Below are positions 1-6,398 of a DNA stretch of 33,436 nucleotides, piece by piece. Position numbers and translations under genes: made by a program. Positions within the stretch are counted from its first letter, which is position 1. Each line of letters starts with the position of its first letter. This stretch comes from DATHYU01 sp033722675 (GTDB taxonomy: Bacteria; Actinomycetota; Acidimicrobiia; Spongiisociales; UBA11373). The DNA lies in contig JAWVYO010000017.1 of the NCBI GenBank assembly GCA_033722675.1, forward strand, positions 1 through 33,436. The letters run 5' to 3'. The notes beneath the pieces were generated by a model. That model saw only the letters and a list, made by a program, of their open reading frames with translations. It did not search any database and was not told the origin of the DNA.

Positions 1-272
1 CCCATCATCTCGAAGAACGAGCCGTGACGGGCCGTCGTGCCGACGATGTCGATGTCGACCATCCGGAGGCACTTCTGGACGCTCACGGCCCGCGGATAGG
101 GCGCCGGCTCCTCGCCGAGGAGATACGGCTTGAACTGCACCATCCCCGCGACGGTCAGCAGCAGCCCCGGGTCGGTCGGGATGAGCGATGCGGAGGGGAC
201 CACCGTGTGGTCGCGCTCGCGGAAGAACTCCACGAACGACGTGCGGATCTCTTCGCCCGACATGAACTCCAT
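1..272 (-). CDS. alaS: Alanyl-tRNA synthetase, N-terminal part (runs off the window)
   Basis: This is the first ~90 residues of alanyl-tRNA synthetase, which charges tRNA-Ala with alanine in the cytosol. The reverse strand reads MEFMSGEEIRTSFVEFF, followed by the class II catalytic-domain start typical of AlaRS (VPSASLIPTDPGLLLTVAGM, then FKPYLLGEE and QKCLRMVDIDIVGTTARH). The start at 272 was chosen over the internal ATG at 263 because a GGGAGG ribosome binding site lies 7 nt upstream. That start overlaps the stop codon of the small membrane protein gene by one base (TGATG), so the two are probably translationally coupled. The gene is cut by the window edge and shows no sign of being broken. 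Confidence 0.95.
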   Translation of the reverse strand, partial: MEFMSGEEIRTSFVEFFRERDHTVVPSASLIPTDPGLLLTVAGMVQFKPYLLGEEPAPYPRAVSVQKCLRMVDIDIVGTTARHGSFFEMM

Positions 273-463
273 CAGGCGACCTCCCTACCGGCGACCGTCT
301 CGGCGAGGCGGTCGAGGGCGTCGGCAGCCATGCGCGTGCCCTCCCGCGCCACGTTCTGCGGGGTCAGCCGCTCACGGACGCGTACGAGGCGCGTCAGCAC
401 CATCGCGCCGCTCCACGCGGTCGCGACGACGCCGAAGAGGAACCACCGGATTCGCACGAGCAT
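272..463 (-). CDS. Small membrane protein, DUF6167-like
   Basis: A 63-residue protein begins MLVRIRWFLFGVVATAW, with a single hydrophobic segment (about residues 6-24), followed by a basic RVRERLTPQNVAREG stretch and an amphipathic tail. Streptomyces proteins of the DUF6167 family have the same layout (short N-terminal membrane segment, then a R-L-T-P-x-x-x-A motif) and also sit directly upstream of alaS. The function is unknown. The ATG at 463 was chosen because the hydrophobic segment starts immediately after it and a TACCCT hexamer lies 7 nt upstream, which fits a leaderless transcript. Longer in-frame extension upstream lacks protein-like character and runs through the end of the preceding gene. 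The stop codon overlaps the alaS start. Confidence 0.75.
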   Translation of the reverse strand: MLVRIRWFLFGVVATAWSGAMVLTRLVRVRERLTPQNVAREGTRMAADALDRLAETVAGREVA

Positions 464-470
464 GGCGGGA

Positions 471-476
471 AGGGTA
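471..476 (-). promoter_or_regulatory. Putative -10 element for the DUF6167-like/alaS unit
   Basis: On the minus strand TACCCT lies 7 nt before the ATG at 463, the spacing expected if transcription begins at or next to the start codon. No clear -35 hexamer is visible. This is inferred from sequence pattern only. Confidence 0.4.
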
Positions 477-485
477 CTCAGTACC
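473..485. repeat. Perfect 13-bp palindrome (GGTACT-N-AGTACC)
   Basis: The plus strand reads GGTACTCAGTACC, a perfect inverted repeat with a one-base centre. It overlaps the putative -10 hexamer upstream of the DUF6167-like/alaS unit, so it could be an operator, but chance is not excluded. Confidence 0.35.
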
Positions 486-507
486 GCGAGGTCCGAGGCT
501 GCTTCGG

Positions 508-1227
508 TTACCCCTCCGCCCTCCAGAAGGGCCCGCTGCGTCCAAACTCGGCGAGACGCACGAAGAAGTCCTCGAAGTACTCCTCGACGTGGTCGAGGTA
601 GTCCGGTTCCATCCGGCGCCGAAAGACGTTCGCTCCGAGGGCGTACGCCCAGTCTCGAACCGGCATCGTGGCCTCCGCCGCCGATGGCTCGTACCCCGGC
701 CATGCGATGAGGTGTTCTTCCGACCGGAAGAGGCTCATCTCGCTTCAGAGGAAGCTGCCGCGCCCCCGGAACCAGTCCTCGTTGGCGAACGGCTGGTTCA
801 TGTGCCCGACGGCGCCTGGCGGATCGACGGACAGGACCTCCCCGTCTCGTTGGACGACGGTGACGTCCTCACCGCAATCGAGGCAGCTCGTCTCGATCGT
901 CACCTCGGCGTCGGGAACGATCCAGGTGACCGCCAGCGCCTCCAGACCGCACTGTCCGAACCCCATCGGGACGCCGTCCAGGGACACACGATGGTGCGTG
1001 GGGATGTTGCTGAACGGGGCCCAGCACTCGACGAAGTCCGTCCCCTCCAGCATCCAGCTGCCGATTCCCGCCTCGGCGGCGGCGCGCTGCACCTCGCGGG
1101 CCTCGCTCATCCCGAGTCCGAGAAGACGGCCGAGCTCGGTGAAATGCGGCGCCCTACCGGTTTCGAGGAAGTGCCGCATGGTCTCGCGGTAGGCGGTCTT
1201 CACGACGTCCGGGTGCGTATCGCCCAT
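508..1227 (-). CDS. MerB-like (alkylmercury lyase family) protein, probable selenoprotein with Sec at codon 161
   Basis: One reading frame of 239 residues is crossed by a single TGA at 747-745 (codon 161). Upstream are 160 residues: an N-terminal helical region like MerB's winged-helix part (to about residue 60), QCGLEALAV with Cys93 and Glu96 at the places of MerB Cys96 and Asp99, and SCLDCG (Cys115, Cys118) near MerB Cys117. Downstream 78 codons run to a TAA with no further stop. Residues after the TGA (SEMSLFRS) line up with MerB CHVHFFAS, which puts the TGA on catalytic Cys159. A SECIS-like hairpin follows. MerB enzymes cleave carbon-mercury bonds; this paralogue's substrate is unknown. 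GGAGG lies 6 nt before the ATG at 1227. Alternatives are a nonsense-mutated pseudogene or re-initiation at the ATG at 738. Selenocysteine machinery genes are not in this window. Confidence 0.82.
706..739 (-). promoter_or_regulatory. Bacterial SECIS-like hairpin downstream of the in-frame TGA
   Basis: Beginning 5 nt after the TGA, the minus strand can fold as GATGAG/CTCATC (lower stem, 6 perfect pairs), an internal loop CC/ACAC, then TCTTCC/GGAAGA (upper stem, 6 perfect pairs) closing a GGTC tetraloop. The loop starts 19 nt after the TGA. Known bacterial SECIS elements place an apical loop with a G in its first two positions roughly 16-37 nt after the UGA, and the E. coli fdhF loop also contains GGUC. 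The match is direct from sequence; function as a SelB binding site is inferred. Confidence 0.82.
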
Positions 1228-1284
1228 GCGAGTCCTCCGTGTGCGTCCCGTCGACGCTACTCGGGTCCGACCGTCGCAGGGGCG

Positions 1285-2661
1285 TCAGTCGATCCGGCGA
1301 CTCCCCCGGTCATCCCTCTCGTCCCTCGGTGGCTTCCCGAGCACCTCGTCGACGGCGGCGAGCCAGTCGGCCCGGGACGCCTCGGCGCCAGACCGGGTGG
1401 GCCGGTACAGGATCTGCTTCGCGGCCTCGTCGGGCAGGTACTGCTGTGCGACCAGTGCATCGGGGTGGTCGTGGGGGTAGCGGTATCCCTCGCCGTGACC
1501 CAGCTGGCGGGCCCCCTGGTAGGCCGCCGAGCGCAGATGCATGGGCACGTCGGCCGATGGCGTGTCGGCGACCGCCTGGGCGGCGGCGCCGATCGTCCGC
1601 TTCACCGAGTCGGACTTCGGCGAGGTGGCGAGCACCAGGGCGGCGTGGTGGAGGGCGTACCCGGCTTCGGGGAGCCCGACGTAGGCGAGGGCGTCGGCGG
1701 CGTCCACGGCGACGCCGAGGGCGCGGGAGTCGGCGAGACCGACGTCCTCGGAGGCGAACACGATCATGCGTCGGGCGATGAACTCGGGGTCCTCGCCGGC
1801 TTCGATCATGAGCTGTAGCCAGTAGGCGGCGGCATCGGGGTCGGACCCGCGCAGGCTCTTGATGAATGCCGAGATCACGTCGTAGTGCTGGTCCCCCGCC
1901 TTGTCGTAGCGGACGATGCGACGTTGGAGCGCCTCCTCGACGTCCTCGAGGGCGATCGACTCGCGGTCGCGGCCCGAGGCGATGAGGGCGGCCACCTCCA
2001 GGGCGTTGAGGGCGAGCCGGGCGTCGCCCCCCGCCCGCTCGGCGAGGGCGTCGCGGGCCTCGTCGTCGATGCCGTCGACGACGTCGGCGAGGCCCCGTTC
2101 GCCGTCGGCGACCGCCCGGTCGACGAGTTCGGCCACCTCGGCGGGACCGAGGCTCTCGAGCCGGAAGAGGGTGCTGCGGCTGATGAGCGGGCTGTTGACC
2201 TCGAAGAACGGGTTCTCGGTGGTGGCGCCGACGAGGATCACCGTTCCGTGTTCGACCCCCGGGAGCAGGGCGTCCTGCTGCGACTTCGTGAACCGGTGGA
2301 TCTCGTCGAGGAAGAGCACGGTGCGACGCTCGTCCTCCTCCAGCCGACGCGTGGCCGTCGCCAGCACGCCTCGGACGTCCTTGACGCCGGCACTCACGGC
2401 CGACAGCTGTTCGAAAGCGGCGTCGGTCTCCTCGGCGACGAGCCGGGCGAGCGTCGTCTTGCCGGTCCCGGGCGGCCCCCAGAGGATCATCGACACCGGC
2501 CGGCCGCGACGCACCATCTCGCCGAAGGCGGCGCCGGGCTCCAGGAGATGCGGCTGGCCGACCACCTCGTCCAGGGACCGGGGCCGCATCCGGGCCGGCA
2601 ACGGCTCCGCGGCCCGGCGCCGGAGCTCGCGCTGGCCGGCGAAGAGGTCGTCCTGGCTCAC
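1285..2661 (-). CDS. rarA: Replication-associated recombination protein A (RarA/MgsA AAA+ ATPase)
   Basis: A 458-residue AAA+ ATPase of the RarA/Mgs1/WRNIP1 family, which acts at stalled replication forks together with SSB. The Walker A motif GPPGTGKTT lies near residues 61-69, Walker B LFLDEIHRF near 116-124, and the sensor region GATTENPFFEVN follows. The C-terminal half has the family's tetramerisation domain with SAFIKSLRGSDPDAA and FASEDVGLADSRAL. Length is typical. The ATG at 2661 overlaps the aspS stop (ATGA), so it is translationally coupled to aspS. A 57-bp gap separates it from the MerB-like gene downstream. Confidence 0.97.
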   Translation of the reverse strand: MSQDDLFAGQRELRRRAAEPLPARMRPRSLDEVVGQPHLLEPGAAFGEMVRRGRPVSMILWGPPGTGKTTLARLVAEETDAAFEQLSAVSAGVKDVRGVLATATRRLEEDERRTVLFLDEIHRFTKSQQDALLPGVEHGTVILVGATTENPFFEVNSPLISRSTLFRLESLGPAEVAELVDRAVADGERGLADVVDGIDDEARDALAERAGGDARLALNALEVAALIASGRDRESIALEDVEEALQRRIVRYDKAGDQHYDVISAFIKSLRGSDPDAAAYWLQLMIEAGEDPEFIARRMIVFASEDVGLADSRALGVAVDAADALAYVGLPEAGYALHHAALVLATSPKSDSVKRTIGAAAQAVADTPSADVPMHLRSAAYQGARQLGHGEGYRYPHDHPDALVAQQYLPDEAAKQILYRPTRSGAEASRADWLAAVDEVLGKPPRDERDDRGSRRID

Positions 2662-4496
2662 TCGTCGGCGTCGAGCTCGGCGTCGCCGATGCCGAGCTCG
2701 GTGTGCTCGGGGGCGGAGGCGCCCTCTTCGTCGAGGCGCTCGCGGACCTCGGGGCGGAGGTCGATGCCGAGTTCGCGGAGCTGCTCGTCGGCGACGAGCG
2801 CCGGCGACCGGGTCATCGGATCGAGTCCCGACTGCGTCTTCGGGAACGGGATGACCTCACGGATGTTGGGCTCGTCGCGCAGGATCGACACGAGACGGTC
2901 GATGCCGACGGCGAATCCCGCGTGCGGAGGCGTCCCGTACCGCAGGGCCCGCAGGAACCAGCCGAAACGCGACTCCGCCTCCTCGGCGCCGATCCCGAGG
3001 ATCTCGAAGACCCGCTGCTGGGTCCCGGGGTCGTGGATCCGGACCGATCCGGACCCGAGCTCGCTGCCATTGAGCACGAGGTCGTAGGCCTTCGACACCG
3101 CCGTCTCGGGCGACGAGGCCATCTCGTCGACGTCCACGGGGGCGGTGAAGGGATGGTGCGCCGGGAACAGCTGGCCGTCGGGGCCGACCTCGAAGACCGG
3201 GAAGTCGACCACCCAGAGGAAGGCGAGCTCGTCGTGCCCCTCGGGTCGGCCGAGTTCGAGGCGCAGTTCGCCGAGCACGCGGCGGGCCAGCGGCGCGGCG
3301 TCGGCGACGATCAGCAGGGTGTCCCCCGCCGTGGCGCCGAAGGCCTCCACGAGGGCGGCCTGTTCGTCGTCGGACAGGAACTTCGCCACCGGGGACCGCA
3401 GCGAGCCATCGTCCTCGACGACCATCCACACGAGCCCCTTGGCGCCGAGCTCCTGGGCCCGGGACACGAGGCCGTCGAGACCGCTGCGGGACAGGCCGAG
3501 GTCGCCGGCGTCGATGCCGGCGACGAGCCCGCCGCTCTCCAACACCCCGGCGAAGGCCTTGAAGCCGGTCTCGGCGAACACCCCGCCGAGGTCGACGAGT
3601 TCCATGCCGAAGCGGACGTCCGGCTTGTCGGTGCCGTAGCGGGCCATCGCCTCGGCGTAGGTCATGCGGGCGAAGGGCCGGTCGAGATCGAGGTGCCGGA
3701 GTTCGGCGACCGTGGCCGCCACGGCCTCCTCGATCGTGTCGAGGACGTCCTCCTGGCCCCAGAAGGCCCCCTCGACGTCGAGCTGCGTGAACTCGAGCTG
3801 TCGGTCGGCGCGGAAGTCCTCGTCGCGGTAGCAGCGGGCGATCTGGTAGTAGCGCTCCACCCCGCCGATCATCAGCAGCTGCTTGAACAGCTGCGGCGAC
3901 TGCGGGAGGGCGTAGAAGCTGCCCTGGCGCAAGCGGCTCGGCACGAGGACGTCACGGGCGCCCTCCGGCGTCGACCTGATCAGCGTCGGCGTCTCGACCT
4001 CGAGGAACTCGCGCTCGTCGAGCGCCCGCCGCATCGCCCGGATCGCCTCCGACCGCGCCCGCAGGTTCGCCGCCACCTTGGGGCGCCGCATGTCGAGGTA
4101 CCGGAACTCGAGACGGCGGAACTCGTCGACGTCCGCGCGGTCGTCGACCTGGAAGGGCAGCGGATCACTGGGGCTGAGGACGTCGACCCGGTCCACGGCC
4201 ACCTCCACCTCGCCGGTGGGCAGCTCGGGGTTGACGGTGCCCTCGGGCCGGTGACGCACCTCACCCGACACCGAGATGCAGAACTCGTCGCGCAGCCGGT
4301 GTGCGGTCTCCCCGGCTTCGGCATGGTCCTCGGGGTTCACGACGACCTGGGCGACGCCGCTGGCGTCCCGGAGGTCGAGGAAGTACACGCCGCCGTGGTC
4401 GCGGCGGGCGTTCACCCACCCGGCGAGGGTCACCCTGGTGCCCACGTCGTCGACGCGCAGCGACCCCGCGTCGTGCGTCCTCACTGCGTCGGCCAT
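2658..4496 (-). CDS. aspS: Aspartyl-tRNA synthetase
   Basis: A 612-residue bacterial-type AspRS. An N-terminal OB-fold anticodon-binding domain (GTRVTLAGWVNARRDHGG, about 19-36) is followed by the class II catalytic core: motif 2 region YYQIARCYRDEDFRADRQ, the bacterial GAD insertion in the middle, FPAHHPFTAP, and motif 3 GFAVGIDRLV near residues 535-544. It loads aspartate onto tRNA-Asp; the sequence alone does not say whether it also charges tRNA-Asn. The start at 4496 was chosen because GAGGAGG lies 7 nt upstream inside the end of hisS and it matches the family N-terminus; a much longer frame upstream is out-of-frame hisS. It overlaps hisS by 16 bp. Confidence 0.97.
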   Translation of the reverse strand: MADAVRTHDAGSLRVDDVGTRVTLAGWVNARRDHGGVYFLDLRDASGVAQVVVNPEDHAEAGETAHRLRDEFCISVSGEVRHRPEGTVNPELPTGEVEVAVDRVDVLSPSDPLPFQVDDRADVDEFRRLEFRYLDMRRPKVAANLRARSEAIRAMRRALDEREFLEVETPTLIRSTPEGARDVLVPSRLRQGSFYALPQSPQLFKQLLMIGGVERYYQIARCYRDEDFRADRQLEFTQLDVEGAFWGQEDVLDTIEEAVAATVAELRHLDLDRPFARMTYAEAMARYGTDKPDVRFGMELVDLGGVFAETGFKAFAGVLESGGLVAGIDAGDLGLSRSGLDGLVSRAQELGAKGLVWMVVEDDGSLRSPVAKFLSDDEQAALVEAFGATAGDTLLIVADAAPLARRVLGELRLELGRPEGHDELAFLWVVDFPVFEVGPDGQLFPAHHPFTAPVDVDEMASSPETAVSKAYDLVLNGSELGSGSVRIHDPGTQQRVFEILGIGAEEAESRFGWFLRALRYGTPPHAGFAVGIDRLVSILRDEPNIREVIPFPKTQSGLDPMTRSPALVADEQLRELGIDLRPEVRERLDEEGASAPEHTELGIGDAELDADE

Positions 4497-5716
4497 GCGG
4501 CCACCTCCTCGATGGGGATCCTCGTCTCCTCGCCGGTGTCCATCCGCCGCATGGTCACCTCGCCCTCGGCCCACTCGTCGCCGACGACGGCCACGGCGGC
4601 GGCGCCGCGGCGCCCGGCCTGGCGGAACTGTGCCTTCATCGACCGGCCCGCCAGGTCGAGGTCGGCGCGTCCACCGGCGGCCCGGATGGCGGCGGTGAGA
4701 TCGATGGCGTCGGCCCGGCGATCGGGATCGGCGACGACCACGAAGACGTCGAGTCCCGTGGCGGGCTCCTCCGCACGCCGCTCGGCCATGGCCAGGGTGA
4801 TCCGGTCGCAGCCCATGGCCAGCCCGACGGCCGGCACGTCGTTCCCACCGAGCATGCCGGCGAGAGGGTCGTAGCGGCCACCCCCGCCGAGGGCGTCCTG
4901 GGCGGCGGTGTAGGAGGGGGACTGATACTCGAAGACCGTCCGGTTGTAGTAGTCGAGCCCGCGGACCAGCCGGGGAGCGGCCTCGGTACGGAGCCCCCGC
5001 CGCTCCAGTCCCGCCAGGACCGACTCGTAGTGGGCGGCCGCAGCGTCGCCGAGGTGATCGGTGGGGAGCGGCGCGTCGGCCACGAGGTCGGCATCGGCCT
5101 TCGAATCGAGGACGCGCAGCGGGTTGTCGCCGAGCCTGCGACGGGCGTCGGGAGACAGGTCGTCGCGACGGCGCTCGAGGTACGCCACCAGCAGCTCGCG
5201 GTAGGCGACGCGATCCTCGGGATCGCCGATCGAGTTGACGAGGACCACCGTGTCGTCGATGCCGACGCGCTCGAGCAGCCGGTATCCGAACTCGATCACT
5301 TCGACGTCGGCGTCGGGCGACTCCTCGCCGAGGTACTCGATCCCGACCTGATAGAACTGCCGGCGACGTCCGGCCTGGGGCTGCTCGTAGCGGAACATCG
5401 GCCCCGAGTAGGCGCCCTTGAACACGCCCTGCCCCCCGGATTGCAGGTAGGCGCGCACCACGCCTGCGGTGTTCTCCGGGCGCAGCGTGATCGAGCGCCC
5501 GCCCCGGTCGGCGAACGTGTACATCTGCTTCTCCACGACCTCGGTCGCCTCCCCGACGCCCCGCTCGAAGAGCTCCGTGTGCTCGAAGATGGGTGTCATG
5601 ACCAGGCCGTAGCCCCACGCCTCGGCCATCTCGTCGAAGGCGCGCAGCAGCTCCCGCCACAGATCGGATTCGGGTGGGAGGAAATCGTCGGTGCCCTTGG
5701 GGGCGCGCATCGTCAT
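4481..5716 (-). CDS. hisS: Histidyl-tRNA synthetase
   Basis: A 411-residue HisRS. It starts MTMRAPKGTDDFLPPE, with the family's KGTxD motif. The class II motif 1 region is near residues 40-60, TLRPENTAGVVRAYL follows, motif 2 is GRRRQFYQVGIEYLG, the histidine-specific loop is LVRGLDYYNRTVFEY, and motif 3 is AVGLAMGCDRI (Asp in place of the more common Glu). The C-terminal anticodon-binding domain starts near GLDVFVVVAD. The ATG at 5716 overlaps the stop of the upstream hydrolase gene (ATGA), and the 3' end overlaps aspS, so hydrolase, hisS, aspS and rarA look like one coupled unit. Confidence 0.97.
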   Translation of the reverse strand: MTMRAPKGTDDFLPPESDLWRELLRAFDEMAEAWGYGLVMTPIFEHTELFERGVGEATEVVEKQMYTFADRGGRSITLRPENTAGVVRAYLQSGGQGVFKGAYSGPMFRYEQPQAGRRRQFYQVGIEYLGEESPDADVEVIEFGYRLLERVGIDDTVVLVNSIGDPEDRVAYRELLVAYLERRRDDLSPDARRRLGDNPLRVLDSKADADLVADAPLPTDHLGDAAAAHYESVLAGLERRGLRTEAAPRLVRGLDYYNRTVFEYQSPSYTAAQDALGGGGRYDPLAGMLGGNDVPAVGLAMGCDRITLAMAERRAEEPATGLDVFVVVADPDRRADAIDLTAAIRAAGGRADLDLAGRSMKAQFRQAGRRGAAAVAVVGDEWAEGEVTMRRMDTGEETRIPIEEVAAWPTQ

Positions 5717-6369
5717 CGCGGGAGGCCCTGCAGGAAGGGGTTGGTGGCCAGCTCACGGGCGATGGTAGTGCTGGGGCCGTGGCCGGGCAGCACGCGCGTA
5801 TCGCCGTCGAGCGGGACGATCTTGTCCGCCATCGAGGCCATCAGCTGTTCGTGCGACCCGCCGGGGAGGTCGGTGCGACCGATCGATCCCGCGAACAGCT
5901 GGTCGCCCGAGAACAGCACCCCGTCGTCCTCGAGCAGGAAACAGCAGTGGCCCGGCGTGTGCCCGGGGGTGTGGAGCGTCCGGAACGACAGTCCGGCGAG
6001 GTCCAGCACCTGCTCGTCGGCGAGGTCCTCGTATCGCTCCGGCGGCTCATAGTCACCGGGCGGCTCCATGCCGAAGATCGACCGCAGCTGCTGGCGGGGA
6101 TCGGCGGCGAGCCAGTCGTCGTCGGGATGGAGGTACGCCGACACCGCGTACCGCGTCGCGGCGCCGCCGGCACCACCCACGTGGTCGACATGGCCGTGGG
6201 TGGCGAGCACCGCCACCGGCACGACGTCGAGCTCGGTGACGAGCCGGGTGAGGCCGTCGACGTCGGGGGGCGCGTCCACGATCACCGCGGGCCCGCCGCG
6301 TTCGGCGGCGACGACCCAGCAGTTCGTGACGGCGAGCCACAGCGGCGCGGAGGCGATGACGGGTGGCAC
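5713..6369 (-). CDS. Metallo-beta-lactamase-fold hydrolase (glyoxalase II-like)
   Basis: A 218-residue MBL-fold hydrolase. The metal-binding signature THGHVDHVGG lies near residues 57-66, with further ligands in HTPGHTPGH (about 133-141), LFSGDQLFAG (Asp) and LPGHGPST (His). Actinobacterial glyoxalase II-like proteins encoded directly before hisS (Rv2581c in Mycobacterium tuberculosis) have this layout. The true substrate is unknown; a thioester of a low-molecular-weight thiol is possible. Translation starts at a GTG (6369). TACGCT, as GGTACGCT, sits 7 nt upstream, which suggests a leaderless transcript that begins a new unit after the pilin genes. Confidence 0.9.
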   Translation of the reverse strand: MPPVIASAPLWLAVTNCWVVAAERGGPAVIVDAPPDVDGLTRLVTELDVVPVAVLATHGHVDHVGGAGGAATRYAVSAYLHPDDDWLAADPRQQLRSIFGMEPPGDYEPPERYEDLADEQVLDLAGLSFRTLHTPGHTPGHCCFLLEDDGVLFSGDQLFAGSIGRTDLPGGSHEQLMASMADKIVPLDGDTRVLPGHGPSTTIARELATNPFLQGLPR

Positions 6370-6376
6370 GGCCCGG

Positions 6377-6384
6377 AGCGTACC
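6377..6384 (-). promoter_or_regulatory. Putative extended -10 element for the hydrolase-hisS-aspS-rarA unit
   Basis: The minus strand reads GGTACGCT; its TACGCT part ends 7 nt before the GTG start at 6369. The same octamer occurs upstream of ruvC. No convincing -35 box is seen. Pattern-based inference. Confidence 0.4.
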
Positions 6385-6398
6385 GGGGTGCCGGCCGC

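Noticed and set aside
508..1227. Two separate genes (160 and 76 residues) or a nonsense-mutated pseudogene at the MerB-like locus
   Set aside because: Both parts share one frame, the second part aligns with the MerB C-terminus, no other lesion is present, and a SECIS-like hairpin follows the TGA. Re-initiation at the ATG at 738 remains possible but would leave a fragment without a fold.
130..1818. Long plus-strand open frame over alaS, the MerB-like gene and rarA
   Set aside because: It is antisense to recognisable genes, and its translation is Arg/Gly/Val-rich without family resemblance, an effect of high GC.
2658..5756. A 1032-residue aspS with a long N-terminal extension
   Set aside because: The extension is out-of-frame hisS; the AspRS N-terminus and a strong ribosome binding site place the start at 4496.
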